This document shows positions 1 to 8,260 of a DNA stretch of 64,000 nt, in pieces (the stretch's first letter is position 1; the number at the start of each line of letters is the position of its first letter). Position numbers and translations under genes: made by a program. This DNA comes from Delftia tsuruhatensis (lineage in GTDB: Bacteria; Pseudomonadota; Gammaproteobacteria; Burkholderiales; Burkholderiaceae_C): NCBI RefSeq assembly GCF_903815225.1, contig NZ_LR813084.1, positions 2,956,501 through 3,020,500 of the forward strand, in the 5' to 3' direction. The notes beneath the pieces were generated by a model. The model worked only from the letters and a program-made list of their open reading frames with translations, was not told where the DNA came from and ran no database searches.

Positions 1-684
1 CCATAGCGCACGCAACTGCTCCAGCGCCTCCATCGCCTCGGTCGGCGCGGGAGGCAGGCTCGGGAAGCTGCGCAGGAAGCCTGCGCGGTAGCTGTAGATG
101 CCGACATGGCGCAGGGGCGCGAACCCGGGGTGGCCGGCCGCGGCCGAGGCTGTCTCCCACCAGGCCTGGCCCGCATGCTCGCGCGCGAAGGGGATGGGGG
201 CGCGGCTGAAATAGTGGGCCATGCCCTGGGCGTCGCAGACCACCTTGACGACGTTGGGGTTGCCGAAGTCCGCGAGATTGTCGATGGCGTGTGCCGCCGT
301 GCCCATGCTCGCCGAAGGCTGGCTGGTCAGCAGTTCGGCCACGGCGTCGATGAGGCCCGGCTCGATCAGCGGCTCATCGCCCTGGACATTGACGACGATA
401 TCCTGGCCATCGAGCCCGAGCAGTTCGCAGGCCTCGGCCAAGCGGTCGCTGCCGCTGGCATGGTCGCTACGGGTGAGCACGGCCGCGATACCGTGCGCGG
501 CGCACGCGGCGATGATGCTTTCGTCGTCGGCCGCTACCACGCAGCGGGCGGCGCGGCTCAGCAACGCGCGCCGGGCGACGCGCACGACCATGGGCAGGCC
601 CGCGATGTCGGCCAGGGGCTTGCCCGGCAGGCGGCTGGAGGACAGGCGGGCGGGAATCAGAACCGTGAAGGGAGCGGGGGGCAT
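1..684 (-). CDS. kdsB: 3-deoxy-manno-octulosonate cytidylyltransferase (KdsB), C-terminus cut by window edge
   Basis: KdsB activates Kdo as CMP-Kdo for attachment to lipid A in the cytoplasm. The visible 228 codons begin [20 protein letters not shown], the N-terminal nucleotide-binding signature of the family. The [12 protein letters not shown] segment (about residues 98-108) carries the metal/nucleotide-binding Asp. The family is about 250 residues long, so roughly 25-30 C-terminal residues lie beyond position 1. The ATG at 684 opens the alignable protein directly. It is the last visible gene of the minus-strand run exbB-exbD-lpxK-Trm112-kdsB, which matches its Kdo/lipid A role. Confidence 0.95.
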   Translation of the reverse strand, partial: MPPAPFTVLIPARLSSSRLPGKPLADIAGLPMVVRVARRALLSRAARCVVAADDESIIAACAAHGIAAVLTRSDHASGSDRLAEACELLGLDGQDIVVNVQGDEPLIEPGLIDAVAELLTSQPSASMGTAAHAIDNLADFGNPNVVKVVCDAQGMAHYFSRAPIPFAREHAGQAWWETASAAAGHPGFAPLRHVGIYSYRAGFLRSFPSLPPAPTEAMEALEQLRALW

Positions 685-747
685 GGTGCGTGGCTGGGTA
701 GAGGCAGGCGCTGGCAGTCAGGAGGAGGGCGGCGAGGACTGGCGGGC

Positions 748-930
748 TCAGTCCTCAAGCTCGTCGTCATCAAGGGGGCGTGCCTCGTTTTCCAGCAGGA
801 CGGGAATGCCGTCGCGCACCGGGTAGGCCAGGCGTGCGCTGCGAGAGACCAGTTCCTGGCGCTCGCGGTCATAGCGCAGCGGGCCCTTGGTGACGGGGCA
901 GACCAGCAGTTCGAGAAGTTTGGCGTCCAT
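748..930 (-). CDS. Trm112 family protein (YcaR-like)
   Basis: Sixty-residue protein starting [18 protein letters not shown] and ending in an acidic tail. It belongs to the UPF0434/Trm112 group of small proteins conserved between lpxK and kdsB in many proteobacteria. The single Cys in [10 protein letters not shown] marks the degenerate zinc-ribbon start. The eukaryotic Trm112 relative is an activator of methyltransferases; the bacterial role is not established. An upstream in-frame start would add about 55 residues, but the family begins at MDAKLLEL, so I chose the ATG at 930. It lies 62 nt after lpxK and is probably co-transcribed. Confidence 0.9.
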   Translation of the reverse strand: MDAKLLELLVCPVTKGPLRYDRERQELVSRSARLAYPVRDGIPVLLENEARPLDDDELED

Positions 931-992
931 GGCAGATCCAGTGGTTAGAGGGTGAGGCCGGCCGGGGAACGCAGCCCAGGCCATGCTGATAG

Positions 993-2000
993 TCAGGCGC
1001 GCAAGGCCTGCAGCCGCCGCTCCAGCATCGACCAGAAGCCGGGCGGCAACCGCAGCTGCAGCGGGACGGCCCACGCAAGGGGATGGGTGCGCCATAGCTT
1101 GGCGGCATCCTTTTCGGTGCAGACCAGCGGGGCTGCATCGCTTCCAAGGCGCCGGAAGCTCTCAAAATTATAGTGATCCGGCAGCGCCTGGACATGCTCC
1201 AGCGCAAGGCCATGCTCCCGGCTCAGCATGGAGAAAAAAACCTCCGGCCGGGCCACCGCCGCGACGGCCTCCACCGGCAGGCCGCGAAGGGCCGCCAGCG
1301 CGATGCGCTCGCCGCGGGCATTGACGGCTTCGCTGGCGAGCTGACGTTGCATGGCAAAGGTGGGGGCGTCCGTCGCGGGGGGCGCTCCCGCGTGAAGCAC
1401 GGCGGTAACGGGGCGGGGCCAGGGCTCGCGCAGCGGGCCTGCGGGCAGCAGCCATCCATTGCCGATGCCCTCGTCATTGAAGACGCACAGCTCGATGTCG
1501 CGGGCCAGGGCCAGATGCTGGAGGCCATCATCGCTGATGATCACATCGACCTGCGGGTGTCGTGCCCGCAGGGCCCGTACGGCCTCGATGCGCTGGCGGG
1601 CCACGAAGACCGGTGCACCGCTGGCGCGCGCCAGCAGTGCAGGCTCGTCTCCCACATCGGCAGGGGAGCTGTCCGGGAATGCCTCGCGGCAGTCGTCCGT
1701 GCCACGGCCATAGCCGCGCGAGACGATGCCCGGGTGCCAGCCGCCCTCGCGCAGGTGCCGGGCCAGGGCCAGCGTGACCGGGGTCTTGCCGGCACCGCCC
1801 GCGATCACATTGCCGACCACGATGACAGGGATGCCCGCCTTGCCGGCCTGCCGGATTCCCAGCACATATGGCAATCGGTGCAGGGCCCGCAGGAGCCGGT
1901 ACAGCAGGGATAGCGGCAGCAGAACCCGGGCCAGCAGGCCGCGCCGGCGCCAGGCGTCGCGCAGGCCCCGGGCCTTGGCAGCGTTTCCTGTCCCTGGCAT
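993..2000 (-). CDS. lpxK: tetraacyldisaccharide 4'-kinase (LpxK)
   Basis: LpxK phosphorylates the 4' position of the tetraacyldisaccharide-1-phosphate precursor to give lipid IVA at the inner face of the cytoplasmic membrane. The 335-residue product has a hydrophobic/basic N-terminus (about residues 22-45) and a P-loop [12 protein letters not shown] at residues 63-74, the LpxK form of Walker A. DDGLQH (family catalytic segment) follows in the middle of the protein. Length is typical. It lies 12 nt after exbD on the same strand and upstream of the Trm112 and kdsB genes, a conserved betaproteobacterial arrangement. Confidence 0.96.
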   Translation of the reverse strand: MPGTGNAAKARGLRDAWRRRGLLARVLLPLSLLYRLLRALHRLPYVLGIRQAGKAGIPVIVVGNVIAGGAGKTPVTLALARHLREGGWHPGIVSRGYGRGTDDCREAFPDSSPADVGDEPALLARASGAPVFVARQRIEAVRALRARHPQVDVIISDDGLQHLALARDIELCVFNDEGIGNGWLLPAGPLREPWPRPVTAVLHAGAPPATDAPTFAMQRQLASEAVNARGERIALAALRGLPVEAVAAVARPEVFFSMLSREHGLALEHVQALPDHYNFESFRRLGSDAAPLVCTEKDAAKLWRTHPLAWAVPLQLRLPPGFWSMLERRLQALRA

Positions 2001-2012
2001 GGCGACGGGCTT

Positions 2013-2438
2013 TCAGCGGCCTGCGCTGGCCGAATTCTGCGTGGCGAAGGTGATCTGGGACAGCCCGGCGCGCCGCGAGGCCTCCATCACCGACACCACG
2101 GACTGGTGGGGGGCTGTGGCGTCGGCACTGATGATGACCACGCTGTCCTTGCCGGCGACGGCCGCCGCGGCCAGGGCCTGGGCCAGGCCGGTGACGCTGC
2201 GGTCCTCCACGGCATCCTTGTTGATGGCGTAGCGGCCATCGGCCGCGATGGCGACGATGATCTCCCGCGGGCGATCGCGCTGTTGCTCGACATCGGCCAC
2301 CGGCAGGGTCAGCTGCAGTTCGGTGAACTTGCTGTAGGTGGTGGACAGCATCAGAAAGATCAGCACCACCAGCAGCACGTCGATGAACGGGATCAGGTTG
2401 ATCTCGGGCTCGTCGCGGCGTCGGGGACGGAAGTTCAT
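2013..2438 (-). CDS. exbD: ExbD/TolR family biopolymer transport protein
   Basis: A 141-residue inner-membrane protein with one N-terminal membrane segment (about residues 16-33). The conserved proton-pathway Asp is D20 in the INLIPFIDVLL segment. The rest is a periplasmic domain as in ExbD/TolR. With ExbB it forms the proton-driven motor that energises TonB or Tol. I chose the ATG at 2438, which gives the typical MNFRPRRRDEPEINLIP start; an upstream in-frame start adds 36 unrelated residues. It lies 22 nt after exbB. No tonB gene is adjacent, so whether it serves TonB or another partner is not shown by the sequence. Confidence 0.93.
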   Translation of the reverse strand: MNFRPRRRDEPEINLIPFIDVLLVVLIFLMLSTTYSKFTELQLTLPVADVEQQRDRPREIIVAIAADGRYAINKDAVEDRSVTGLAQALAAAAVAGKDSVVIISADATAPHQSVVSVMEASRRAGLSQITFATQNSASAGR

Positions 2439-2460
2439 GGCAGGTCTCCCGGATGCGGTT

Positions 2461-3090
2461 TCACTTGCCGCCGACGCGCACGAGATGGCGCACGAACTGC
2501 TCGGAAGCCAGCTCCATGCCCAGCAGGTAGCCATCGACGCGGGCACGGAAATAGCGCCAGAAGATCAGGGCAGGAATGGCGACGATCAGGCCGAAGGCCG
2601 TGTTGTAGAGGGCGATCGAGATGCCGTGGGCCAACTGGGCGGGATTGCCACCGCCCATGGCGCCGCTGCCCTGGGAGCCGAAGATCTCGATCATGCCGAT
2701 CACCGTGCCCAGCAGGCCCAGCAGCGGGGCCGCCGATGCAATGGTCGCGAGTGCGCTCAGGTGCTTTTCCAGTGAGTGCGCGGCGGCGCGGCCGGCACCT
2801 TCCATGGAGGCGCGAAGCTCTTCCTCGCTGCTGTCCGGATGCGTGTGCAGGGTGCGCAGCCCGCTGGCCAGCACCTCGCCCAGCGTGGAGTTCTGTGCCA
2901 GTTGCTGCACGACCTCCTGGCTGGGCAGGCCGCGCGATGAGACGGAAATGGCCTCTCCCAGCAGGGCAGGCGGCGCCACACGGGCCGTTTTCAGAGCCGT
3001 GAAGCGCTCGAAAACCAGGGCCAGGGCCAGGATGGAGCAGGCAATCAGAGGCCAGATCGGCCAGCCTGCGGCTTGTATGATCGACAGCAA
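2461..3090 (-). CDS. exbB: MotA/TolQ/ExbB proton channel family protein
   Basis: A 209-residue membrane protein with an N-terminal membrane helix (about 7-25), a long cytoplasmic stretch, then two helices near the C-terminus. Between them lies the LATIASAAPLLGLLGTVIGMI signature typical of MotA/TolQ/ExbB proteins. It is the partner of the ExbD-like protein encoded 22 nt downstream. The start codon is TTG at 3088-3090, supported by a G-rich ribosome-binding site a few bases upstream (ggggggaaaacaac before TTG); no better ATG gives the complete first helix. It heads the exbB-exbD-lpxK-Trm112-kdsB run. Confidence 0.92.
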   Translation of the reverse strand: MLSIIQAAGWPIWPLIACSILALALVFERFTALKTARVAPPALLGEAISVSSRGLPSQEVVQQLAQNSTLGEVLASGLRTLHTHPDSSEEELRASMEGAGRAAAHSLEKHLSALATIASAAPLLGLLGTVIGMIEIFGSQGSGAMGGGNPAQLAHGISIALYNTAFGLIVAIPALIFWRYFRARVDGYLLGMELASEQFVRHLVRVGGK

Positions 3091-3464
3091 GTTGTTTTCC
3101 CCCCGCGTTTGGAAACTGCAGCCGACGATTATGGCCCAACCGTGTGCCGTGCCCCGGCGTCAACGGGGCAGGATCATCCGAAAACTGCCGGCATGTATCC
3201 CTCTGGCGCATGGCGGAGGTTTGCTATAGCACAAATTTCTGTGGATAACTTTGTTATCAAGCCGGATGCGGCGAAGTCGCCCCCTTCGGTTGTGAGCGCT
3301 GTGACAAATTTGAATACTTTGTTTCAGTGAAAAATTCGTTTTGAATCAATGGGTTGAGAGGTGTTTGTGAACTTCTGGCTGCAGAGTGCCGCGAAAGTGC
3401 CGGGTTCGAGTCGCATGGCCGGGCCTGTGGAAAATGCTGCGCTGCATGGACCTCGGGAGGCCGC
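3091..3464. other. intergenic region between divergent exbB and xseA
   Basis: This 374-nt gap is clearly more AT-rich than its surroundings and should hold the divergent promoters of exbB and xseA. It contains a perfect 6-3-6 inverted repeat at 3244-3258 (listed separately). Further AT-rich sequence lies around 3300-3360. No coding sequence with family support was seen here. I could not assign -35/-10 elements with confidence. Confidence 0.5.
3244..3258. promoter_or_regulatory. inverted repeat GATAAC-ttt-GTTATC, candidate operator
   Basis: A perfect 6-3-6 dyad (gataac ttt gttatc) lies in the AT-rich gap between the divergent exbB and xseA genes. exbB systems are often iron-regulated, so a regulator site is plausible. 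The repeat does not match the full Fur box well enough to name the protein. It is seen directly; its function is inferred. Confidence 0.35.
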
Positions 3465-4784
3465 ATGAATGGTGCTTTTGGTGCCGCGAATCCAGCAGCG
3501 GCGCCCCTGGTCTGGGAAGTCGGGGCGCTGTGCCGCGCCATAGGCGATGCTCTGCAGGCGCGTTTCAATCCTGTGGCGGTCCGGGGTGAAATCAGCGGCT
3601 TCTCGCGCGCCGCCAGCGGCCACTGCTACTTCAGCATCAAGGACGCGGGCGGGCAGATCCGCTGCGCCATGTTCCGGCGCGCCGCCCAGCTCATGGATTT
3701 CTCACCGCGCGATGGAGAACTGGTGGAGTTGCGCGGCCGGCTCGGTGTCTATGAGCAGCGCGGTGACCTGCAACTGGTGGTGGAGAGCATGCAGCGCGCG
3801 GGCCAGGGCGCATTGTTCGAGCAATTCCTGCGGCTGAAGGCGCAACTGGAGGCCGAGGGTCTGTTCGATGTCGCCCGAAAGCGGAGCCTGCCTGCGCTGC
3901 CACGCGGCATCGGCGTGGTGACCTCGCCGGGGGCGGCGGCCCTGCATGACGTGGTCACGGCGCTGCGCCGGCGCGTACCCCACATTCCGGTGGTGCTCGT
4001 GCCGGCCCTGGTGCAGGGCGCGCAGGCGCCGACTTCGCTGATCGATGCGCTGGAGCGCCTCTATCGGCTGGCAAGGACGCAGGCGCAGGGTGGTGCACCG
4101 CACATCGATGCGATCTTGCTGGTGCGTGGCGGTGGCTCGATCGAAGATCTGTGGGCCTTCAATGACGAGCGCCTGGCCCGCACCATCGTGCAAAGCCCGG
4201 TGCCGCTGGTCAGCGGTGTCGGGCATGAGACGGACTTCACCATTGCCGACTTCTGTGCCGACCTGCGCGCGCCCACCCCCACGGCTGCGGCTGAACTCGT
4301 GAGCCAGCCGCGCGACGTCTGGATGGGGGCGCTGCAACTGCTGCAGGACCGCCTGGAGGATGCCGTCCAACGGTCGCTGGAACGCCAGCAGCAGCGTCTG
4401 GACCTGGCCTCGCAGCGCCTGGGCCGTCCCAGCGGACAACTGGCCCGCAGCCAGATGCAGCTGGCCCGCCAGGCGCAGCGCCTGCGCCATGCCATGCAAC
4501 TGCGGCTGCAGCGCACGGCGCAGGCCGGCCAGGGCCTTCAGGCGCAGTTGCCTTCCGGCATGCGGCGCGGGCTGGACCGGCGCGGCGAGCATCTGGCGCG
4601 CCTGGAGCTGCGGCTGCAGTTGCTGGATCCGCGGCTGGTGCTCCAGCGTGGCTATGCCTTGCTCACCGACACCGACGGGCGCCCCGTGACCAAGGTGCGC
4701 GGCGCGCCGCCGGGCACGGCGCTGCAGGCGCAACTGTCCGACGGCAGCCTGGACCTGGTGGTCACGCAGCCCCGGCTGCTCTGA
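3465..4784 (+). CDS. xseA: exodeoxyribonuclease VII large subunit
   Basis: XseA forms, with XseB, the single-strand-specific exonuclease VII. The 439-residue product has the N-terminal OB-fold (PVAVRGEISGFSRAASGHCYFSIKD region, about residues 28-55). The catalytic domain includes VVTSPGAAALHDV and the LVRGGGSIEDLWAFNDE motif, followed by a long Gln/Arg/Leu-rich helical region (about 290-390) as in the family. The ATG at 3465 is preceded by gggagg at 3455-3460, an excellent ribosome-binding site, so the longer upstream reading is rejected. No xseB is adjacent in this window. Confidence 0.96.
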   Translation: MNGAFGAANPAAAPLVWEVGALCRAIGDALQARFNPVAVRGEISGFSRAASGHCYFSIKDAGGQIRCAMFRRAAQLMDFSPRDGELVELRGRLGVYEQRGDLQLVVESMQRAGQGALFEQFLRLKAQLEAEGLFDVARKRSLPALPRGIGVVTSPGAAALHDVVTALRRRVPHIPVVLVPALVQGAQAPTSLIDALERLYRLARTQAQGGAPHIDAILLVRGGGSIEDLWAFNDERLARTIVQSPVPLVSGVGHETDFTIADFCADLRAPTPTAAAELVSQPRDVWMGALQLLQDRLEDAVQRSLERQQQRLDLASQRLGRPSGQLARSQMQLARQAQRLRHAMQLRLQRTAQAGQGLQAQLPSGMRRGLDRRGEHLARLELRLQLLDPRLVLQRGYALLTDTDGRPVTKVRGAPPGTALQAQLSDGSLDLVVTQPRLL

Positions 4785-5045
4785 GTGCCGCGCCCCGGTG
4801 CCGATTGGCTGGATTGCAGTCACTTCATATCCACCCGGGCGCTCCCTGGCCAAGAACGCCTGTTTGGCGGTGCTTTCACCGCAGGGCCACGAACTTGTTC
4901 CTACAATGCCTGTTCGGGTGCGTGGAGGCCAAGCGTGCAGCGATGCGCGCCGGGCCGCCCGCGCTACGGCCATGGCAGGCGCTGCTGCGCTCTGCGCAAC
5001 AGGTGCTGGCCCGTCCTAAAAGAGTTCAACCACGAAGGAAACACC

Positions 5046-5627
5046 ATGGAACATACCTTGCCCCCTCTGCCTTATGCGATCGACGCCCTGGCTCCCCACT
5101 ACAGCCAGGAAACGCTGGAGTTCCACCATGGCAAGCACCACAACGCCTATGTGGTGAACCTGAACAACCTGCAAAAGGGCACGGAATTCGAAAGCATGAC
5201 CCTGGAGGAGATCGTCAAGAAGTCTTCCGGCGGCATCTACAACAACGCGGCCCAGATCTGGAACCACACCTTCTTCTGGAACTGCATGGCCCCCAACGGC
5301 GGCGGTGAACCCTCGGGTGCCCTGGCCGATGCCATCAACAAGAAGTGGGGCAGCTACGCCGCCTTCAAGGAAGCCTTCGTGAAGTCGGCCGTGGGCAACT
5401 TCGGCTCCGGCTGGACCTGGCTGGTCAAGAAGGCCGACGGCTCCGTGGACATCGTCAACACCGGCGCCGCCGGCACGCCGCTGACCACCGAAGACAAGGC
5501 CCTGCTGACCGTGGACGTCTGGGAGCATGCCTACTACATCGACTACCGCAACCTGCGTCCCAAGTTCGTCGAGACCTTCCTCGACAAGCTGGTGAACTGG
5601 AAGTTCGCCGAGCAGAACTTCGCCTGA
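5046..5627 (+). CDS. sodB: superoxide dismutase, Fe type
   Basis: Cytoplasmic superoxide dismutase of 193 residues. All four metal ligands are visible at the family positions: His27, His74 (NHTFFW), Asp157 and His161 (DVWEHAYY). Gln70 in NNAAQIWNH is the residue position typical of Fe-type enzymes. The ATG at 5046 follows an aagga ribosome-binding site. A strong intrinsic terminator lies 22 nt after the stop. The 261-nt gap after xseA probably holds its own promoter. Confidence 0.97.
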   Translation: MEHTLPPLPYAIDALAPHYSQETLEFHHGKHHNAYVVNLNNLQKGTEFESMTLEEIVKKSSGGIYNNAAQIWNHTFFWNCMAPNGGGEPSGALADAINKKWGSYAAFKEAFVKSAVGNFGSGWTWLVKKADGSVDIVNTGAAGTPLTTEDKALLTVDVWEHAYYIDYRNLRPKFVETFLDKLVNWKFAEQNFA

Positions 5628-5648
5628 TCGACGCCTCTGCCTCAGTCC

Positions 5649-5677
5649 AAAAAGCCCCGGGAGGGGCTTTTTGTTTT
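5649..5677 (+). terminator. Rho-independent terminator of sodB
   Basis: A perfect 10-bp stem (aaaaagcccc / ggggcttttt, 5649-5658 and 5663-5672) with a 4-nt loop is followed by gttttt. It is symmetrical enough to act in both directions, and it lies between sodB and the convergent MFS gene that ends at 5678. Confidence 0.92.
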
Positions 5678-7231
5678 TCAGGGTGTGGCCCAGGGCTTGC
5701 GACGCAGTTGCCAGCCTGTCCACAGCGCGGCCGCCACCAGAAGCAGAGCGGCACTGCCGATCACGGCGATGAAGCCCTGGTCGAAGGCCGTACGCGCCAG
5801 CCCGGCCAGTTGCTCCGATGCGTGCGGCGCAAGCCGCTCGGCGGCCAGCAGGGCTTCGTCCAGGCTGTCGCGCACGGTGGCGGGCAAGGAGTGCCCCGAG
5901 GGCAACCGCAGCGCACCTGCGTAGACGGCAGACAGCAAGCTGCCCATCAGCGTCACGCCCAGCGCGCCGCCGAGCTCGTATGAGACTTCCTCGACGGAAG
6001 CGGCCATGCCGGCCCGGTCGGCGGGCGCGCTTTGCATGATGGTGCTCGATGCCGTGGTCATGGTCGCGCCTATGCCCACTCCCAGCAGGGCCAGCGCCGC
6101 CACCTGTGGCCAGCCGCCCGTGGCATGGACCAGCAGATAGCCCCCCATGCCCAGGCCCGACATCAGCAGCGATGCAGGCAGCATGCGCGCGCTGCCCAGG
6201 CGTGGAAGCCAGTGGCCGGCCACGGGGCCTGCGACAAAGGCGGCCAGGGGAAGCGGCAGCACGGCCAGGCCTGCCTGCAGCGGCGACTGGCCCTGCACCA
6301 GCTGCAGGCGCTGGCTGAACACCAGCTCCATGCCGATCAGTGCGGCGGCGGCGACCAGGGCCGAGGCCACGGCCGTGGCAAAGGCTGGGTTGCGGAACAG
6401 CCTGAAGTCGAGCAAGGGGTCGCTGCTGCGGCGCTGGTGCCTTGCGAACAGGGCCAGGAAGCCCAGCCCCAGCAGCAGGGCGAGGGCGGCCAGGCCCCAG
6501 TCGGGGGATGTCTTGCCGGCCTCCTTGATGGCGTAGGTCGCACCCATCAGGCCGGCCATGACCTGCAGCGAGCCGACCAGGTCCCAGGGGCGGCGCGAGG
6601 TGGGGCCGGTCCGGGGGATCAGCCACCAGGCAAGCGGCAGCGCCAGCAGCACGATGGGCACGTTGATCAGGAAGACCGAGCCCCACCAGAAGTACTCGAG
6701 CAGCAGGCCGCCGACCACGGGGCCGAAGGCCGCGCCGCCCGAGGCGACCGAGGCCCAGATGCCGATGGCCAGCGCGCGCTCGCGCTCGTCCGGGAAACTC
6801 AGCCGTATCAGGGACAACGTGGCCGGCATCATCATGGCCGCGCCCGTGCCCAGCAGGGCACGCGAGACGATCAGCAAGGCGGCCGAGGGGGCGAAGGCCG
6901 CACACAGCGACGCCAGGCCGAAGACACCCAGTCCCGCCAGGAACAACCGCTTGTGGCCCAGCCTGTCGCCCAGCGTGCCCATGCCCAGCAGCAGGCCCGA
7001 GACGACGAGGGCATAGATGTTGATGATCCACAGCTTGGCCGATGCCGTGGCGGCCAGGTCATGCGTGAGGCGCGGCAGCGCCGTGTAGAGCACCGTCATG
7101 TCGATGACGATGAGCAGCAGGGCCACCGAGACGATGGCCAGAACCAGCCAGCGGCGCGGGTCGGCCGCCCCGGTATGGGAAAGATGTCCCGCGGCAACGT
7201 GCGAGGACTGTGTTTGCGTTGTGAACGCCAT
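5678..7231 (-). CDS. MFS drug exporter, DHA2 (14-TMS, SmvA/QacA-like)
   Basis: A 517-residue integral membrane protein of the DHA2 major facilitator family, proton antiporters that export cationic drugs and biocides. The first helix contains the DMTVLYTALPRL element, the family's D-x-x-x-x-x-A-L-P motif. Motif A appears as GTLGDRLGHKRLF, and the GXXXGPXXGG element (motif C) as GGAAFGPVVGG. The hydrophobicity pattern fits 14 helices. I used the ATG at 7231 (MAFTTQTQSS); an upstream in-frame start would add 23 non-family residues. It is divergent from the LysR regulator at 7345, its likely controller. Confidence 0.9.
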   Translation of the reverse strand: MAFTTQTQSSHVAAGHLSHTGAADPRRWLVLAIVSVALLLIVIDMTVLYTALPRLTHDLAATASAKLWIINIYALVVSGLLLGMGTLGDRLGHKRLFLAGLGVFGLASLCAAFAPSAALLIVSRALLGTGAAMMMPATLSLIRLSFPDERERALAIGIWASVASGGAAFGPVVGGLLLEYFWWGSVFLINVPIVLLALPLAWWLIPRTGPTSRRPWDLVGSLQVMAGLMGATYAIKEAGKTSPDWGLAALALLLGLGFLALFARHQRRSSDPLLDFRLFRNPAFATAVASALVAAAALIGMELVFSQRLQLVQGQSPLQAGLAVLPLPLAAFVAGPVAGHWLPRLGSARMLPASLLMSGLGMGGYLLVHATGGWPQVAALALLGVGIGATMTTASSTIMQSAPADRAGMAASVEEVSYELGGALGVTLMGSLLSAVYAGALRLPSGHSLPATVRDSLDEALLAAERLAPHASEQLAGLARTAFDQGFIAVIGSAALLLVAAALWTGWQLRRKPWATP

Positions 7232-7295
7232 GAGGCACCTGTCTGCCGGGCAGCTTGCGGGCCCGGATCCTTTCTTGATGAAGATCCCAGTTTCC

Positions 7296-7329
7296 ATCAA
7301 TCAAATGATTTATCAGAGTTTGATTTGAT
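7296..7329. promoter_or_regulatory. AT-rich inverted repeat in LysR/DHA2-pump divergon, candidate LysR site
   Basis: The arms atcaatcaaa (7296-7305) and tttgatttgat (7319-7329) are near-perfect inverted complements. They lie in the 113-nt gap between the divergent DHA2 exporter and the LysR gene. LysR regulators usually bind such AT-rich dyads between themselves and their target. No strong ribosome-binding site is visible for the regulator gene itself. Confidence 0.45.
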
Positions 7330-7344
7330 CTATAAAATTGATGA

Positions 7345-8226
7345 ATGGAATGGACTCTCGACAGACTCCGGCATTTCGTGACGGTGGCCGAGGTCGGCAC
7401 CATGACCGAGGCGGCGCGTCGCCTGGACCGCGCGCAGTCGGCCGTGAGCACGGCCATCAGCCTGCTGGAGGCCGACCTCGGACTGGAGCTCTTCGATCGT
7501 GTGGGGCGCCATGTGCGGTTGACGGCCGCAGGCGAAGTGATGCTGCTGGAAGCGCAGTCCCTGCTGCGCCAGGCCCAGGCCATGGACCTGCGCGCCCGTG
7601 CGCTGGCCGGCGGGGAGCAGGCCAGGATGGCCGTGGCGCTGGACGAGGCCTTGCCTTATGTGCCGCTGGCCCAGTTGTTCAAGGAGTTGGCCGTGCGCTT
7701 TCCCTCCCTGGAGCTGACCGTGCTCAACGGCACGGCGTCCGAGGTGGCGGAGCATGTGGCCGCGCAACGAGTCCAGCTGGCTTTCCAGTTCGATCGGGCG
7801 CCGGCGCCGGCCAGCTGCGCGCAGCGCCATATCGGCAGCGTGCCGCAGACCGTGTGCGTGGCACGGGGGCATGCGCTCGACGGTGCGTTGCCCGTGACAC
7901 GCAGGCAGCTGGCGGTGCATCGCCAATTGCTCATGCACATCGATGGTGTGGAGGAGACGGTGGTCAGTCCCGCTGTCTGGCGCTCCAACAGCTTCTATGT
8001 GATCGCCGACATGGTGGCCGATGGCCTGGGCTGGGCCATCCTGCCCTTGAACATCGCCGAATTCGGTGACCTGCGCCCCCACCTGAGCCAATTGAGCTGC
8101 GAGGACCTGGCACTGCCTCCGCTGACGGTGCGCATGCTCTGGCTCGAAGGTCTGGCTCCCGGTGCCGCCGCCCTGTGGATGCGCCAGCGCCTTTCCGAAT
8201 TGCTGGCAGCCATGGCACCCGCTTGA
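7345..8226 (+). CDS. LysR family transcriptional regulator
   Basis: A 293-residue LysR-type regulator. The N-terminal winged helix-turn-helix is clear (about residues 5-62: FVTVAEVGTMTEAARRL then AQSAVSTAISLLEADLGLELFDR). It is followed by the two-lobed effector-binding domain. The ATG at 7345 gives the standard MEWTLDRLRHF start. It is transcribed away from the DHA2 exporter, so it most likely regulates that pump. The inducer cannot be read from the sequence. Confidence 0.93.
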   Translation: MEWTLDRLRHFVTVAEVGTMTEAARRLDRAQSAVSTAISLLEADLGLELFDRVGRHVRLTAAGEVMLLEAQSLLRQAQAMDLRARALAGGEQARMAVALDEALPYVPLAQLFKELAVRFPSLELTVLNGTASEVAEHVAAQRVQLAFQFDRAPAPASCAQRHIGSVPQTVCVARGHALDGALPVTRRQLAVHRQLLMHIDGVEETVVSPAVWRSNSFYVIADMVADGLGWAILPLNIAEFGDLRPHLSQLSCEDLALPPLTVRMLWLEGLAPGAAALWMRQRLSELLAAMAPA

Positions 8227-8260
8227 GGAGCGGCTTCTCTCGCGTCGGGAGGCTCGTGCG

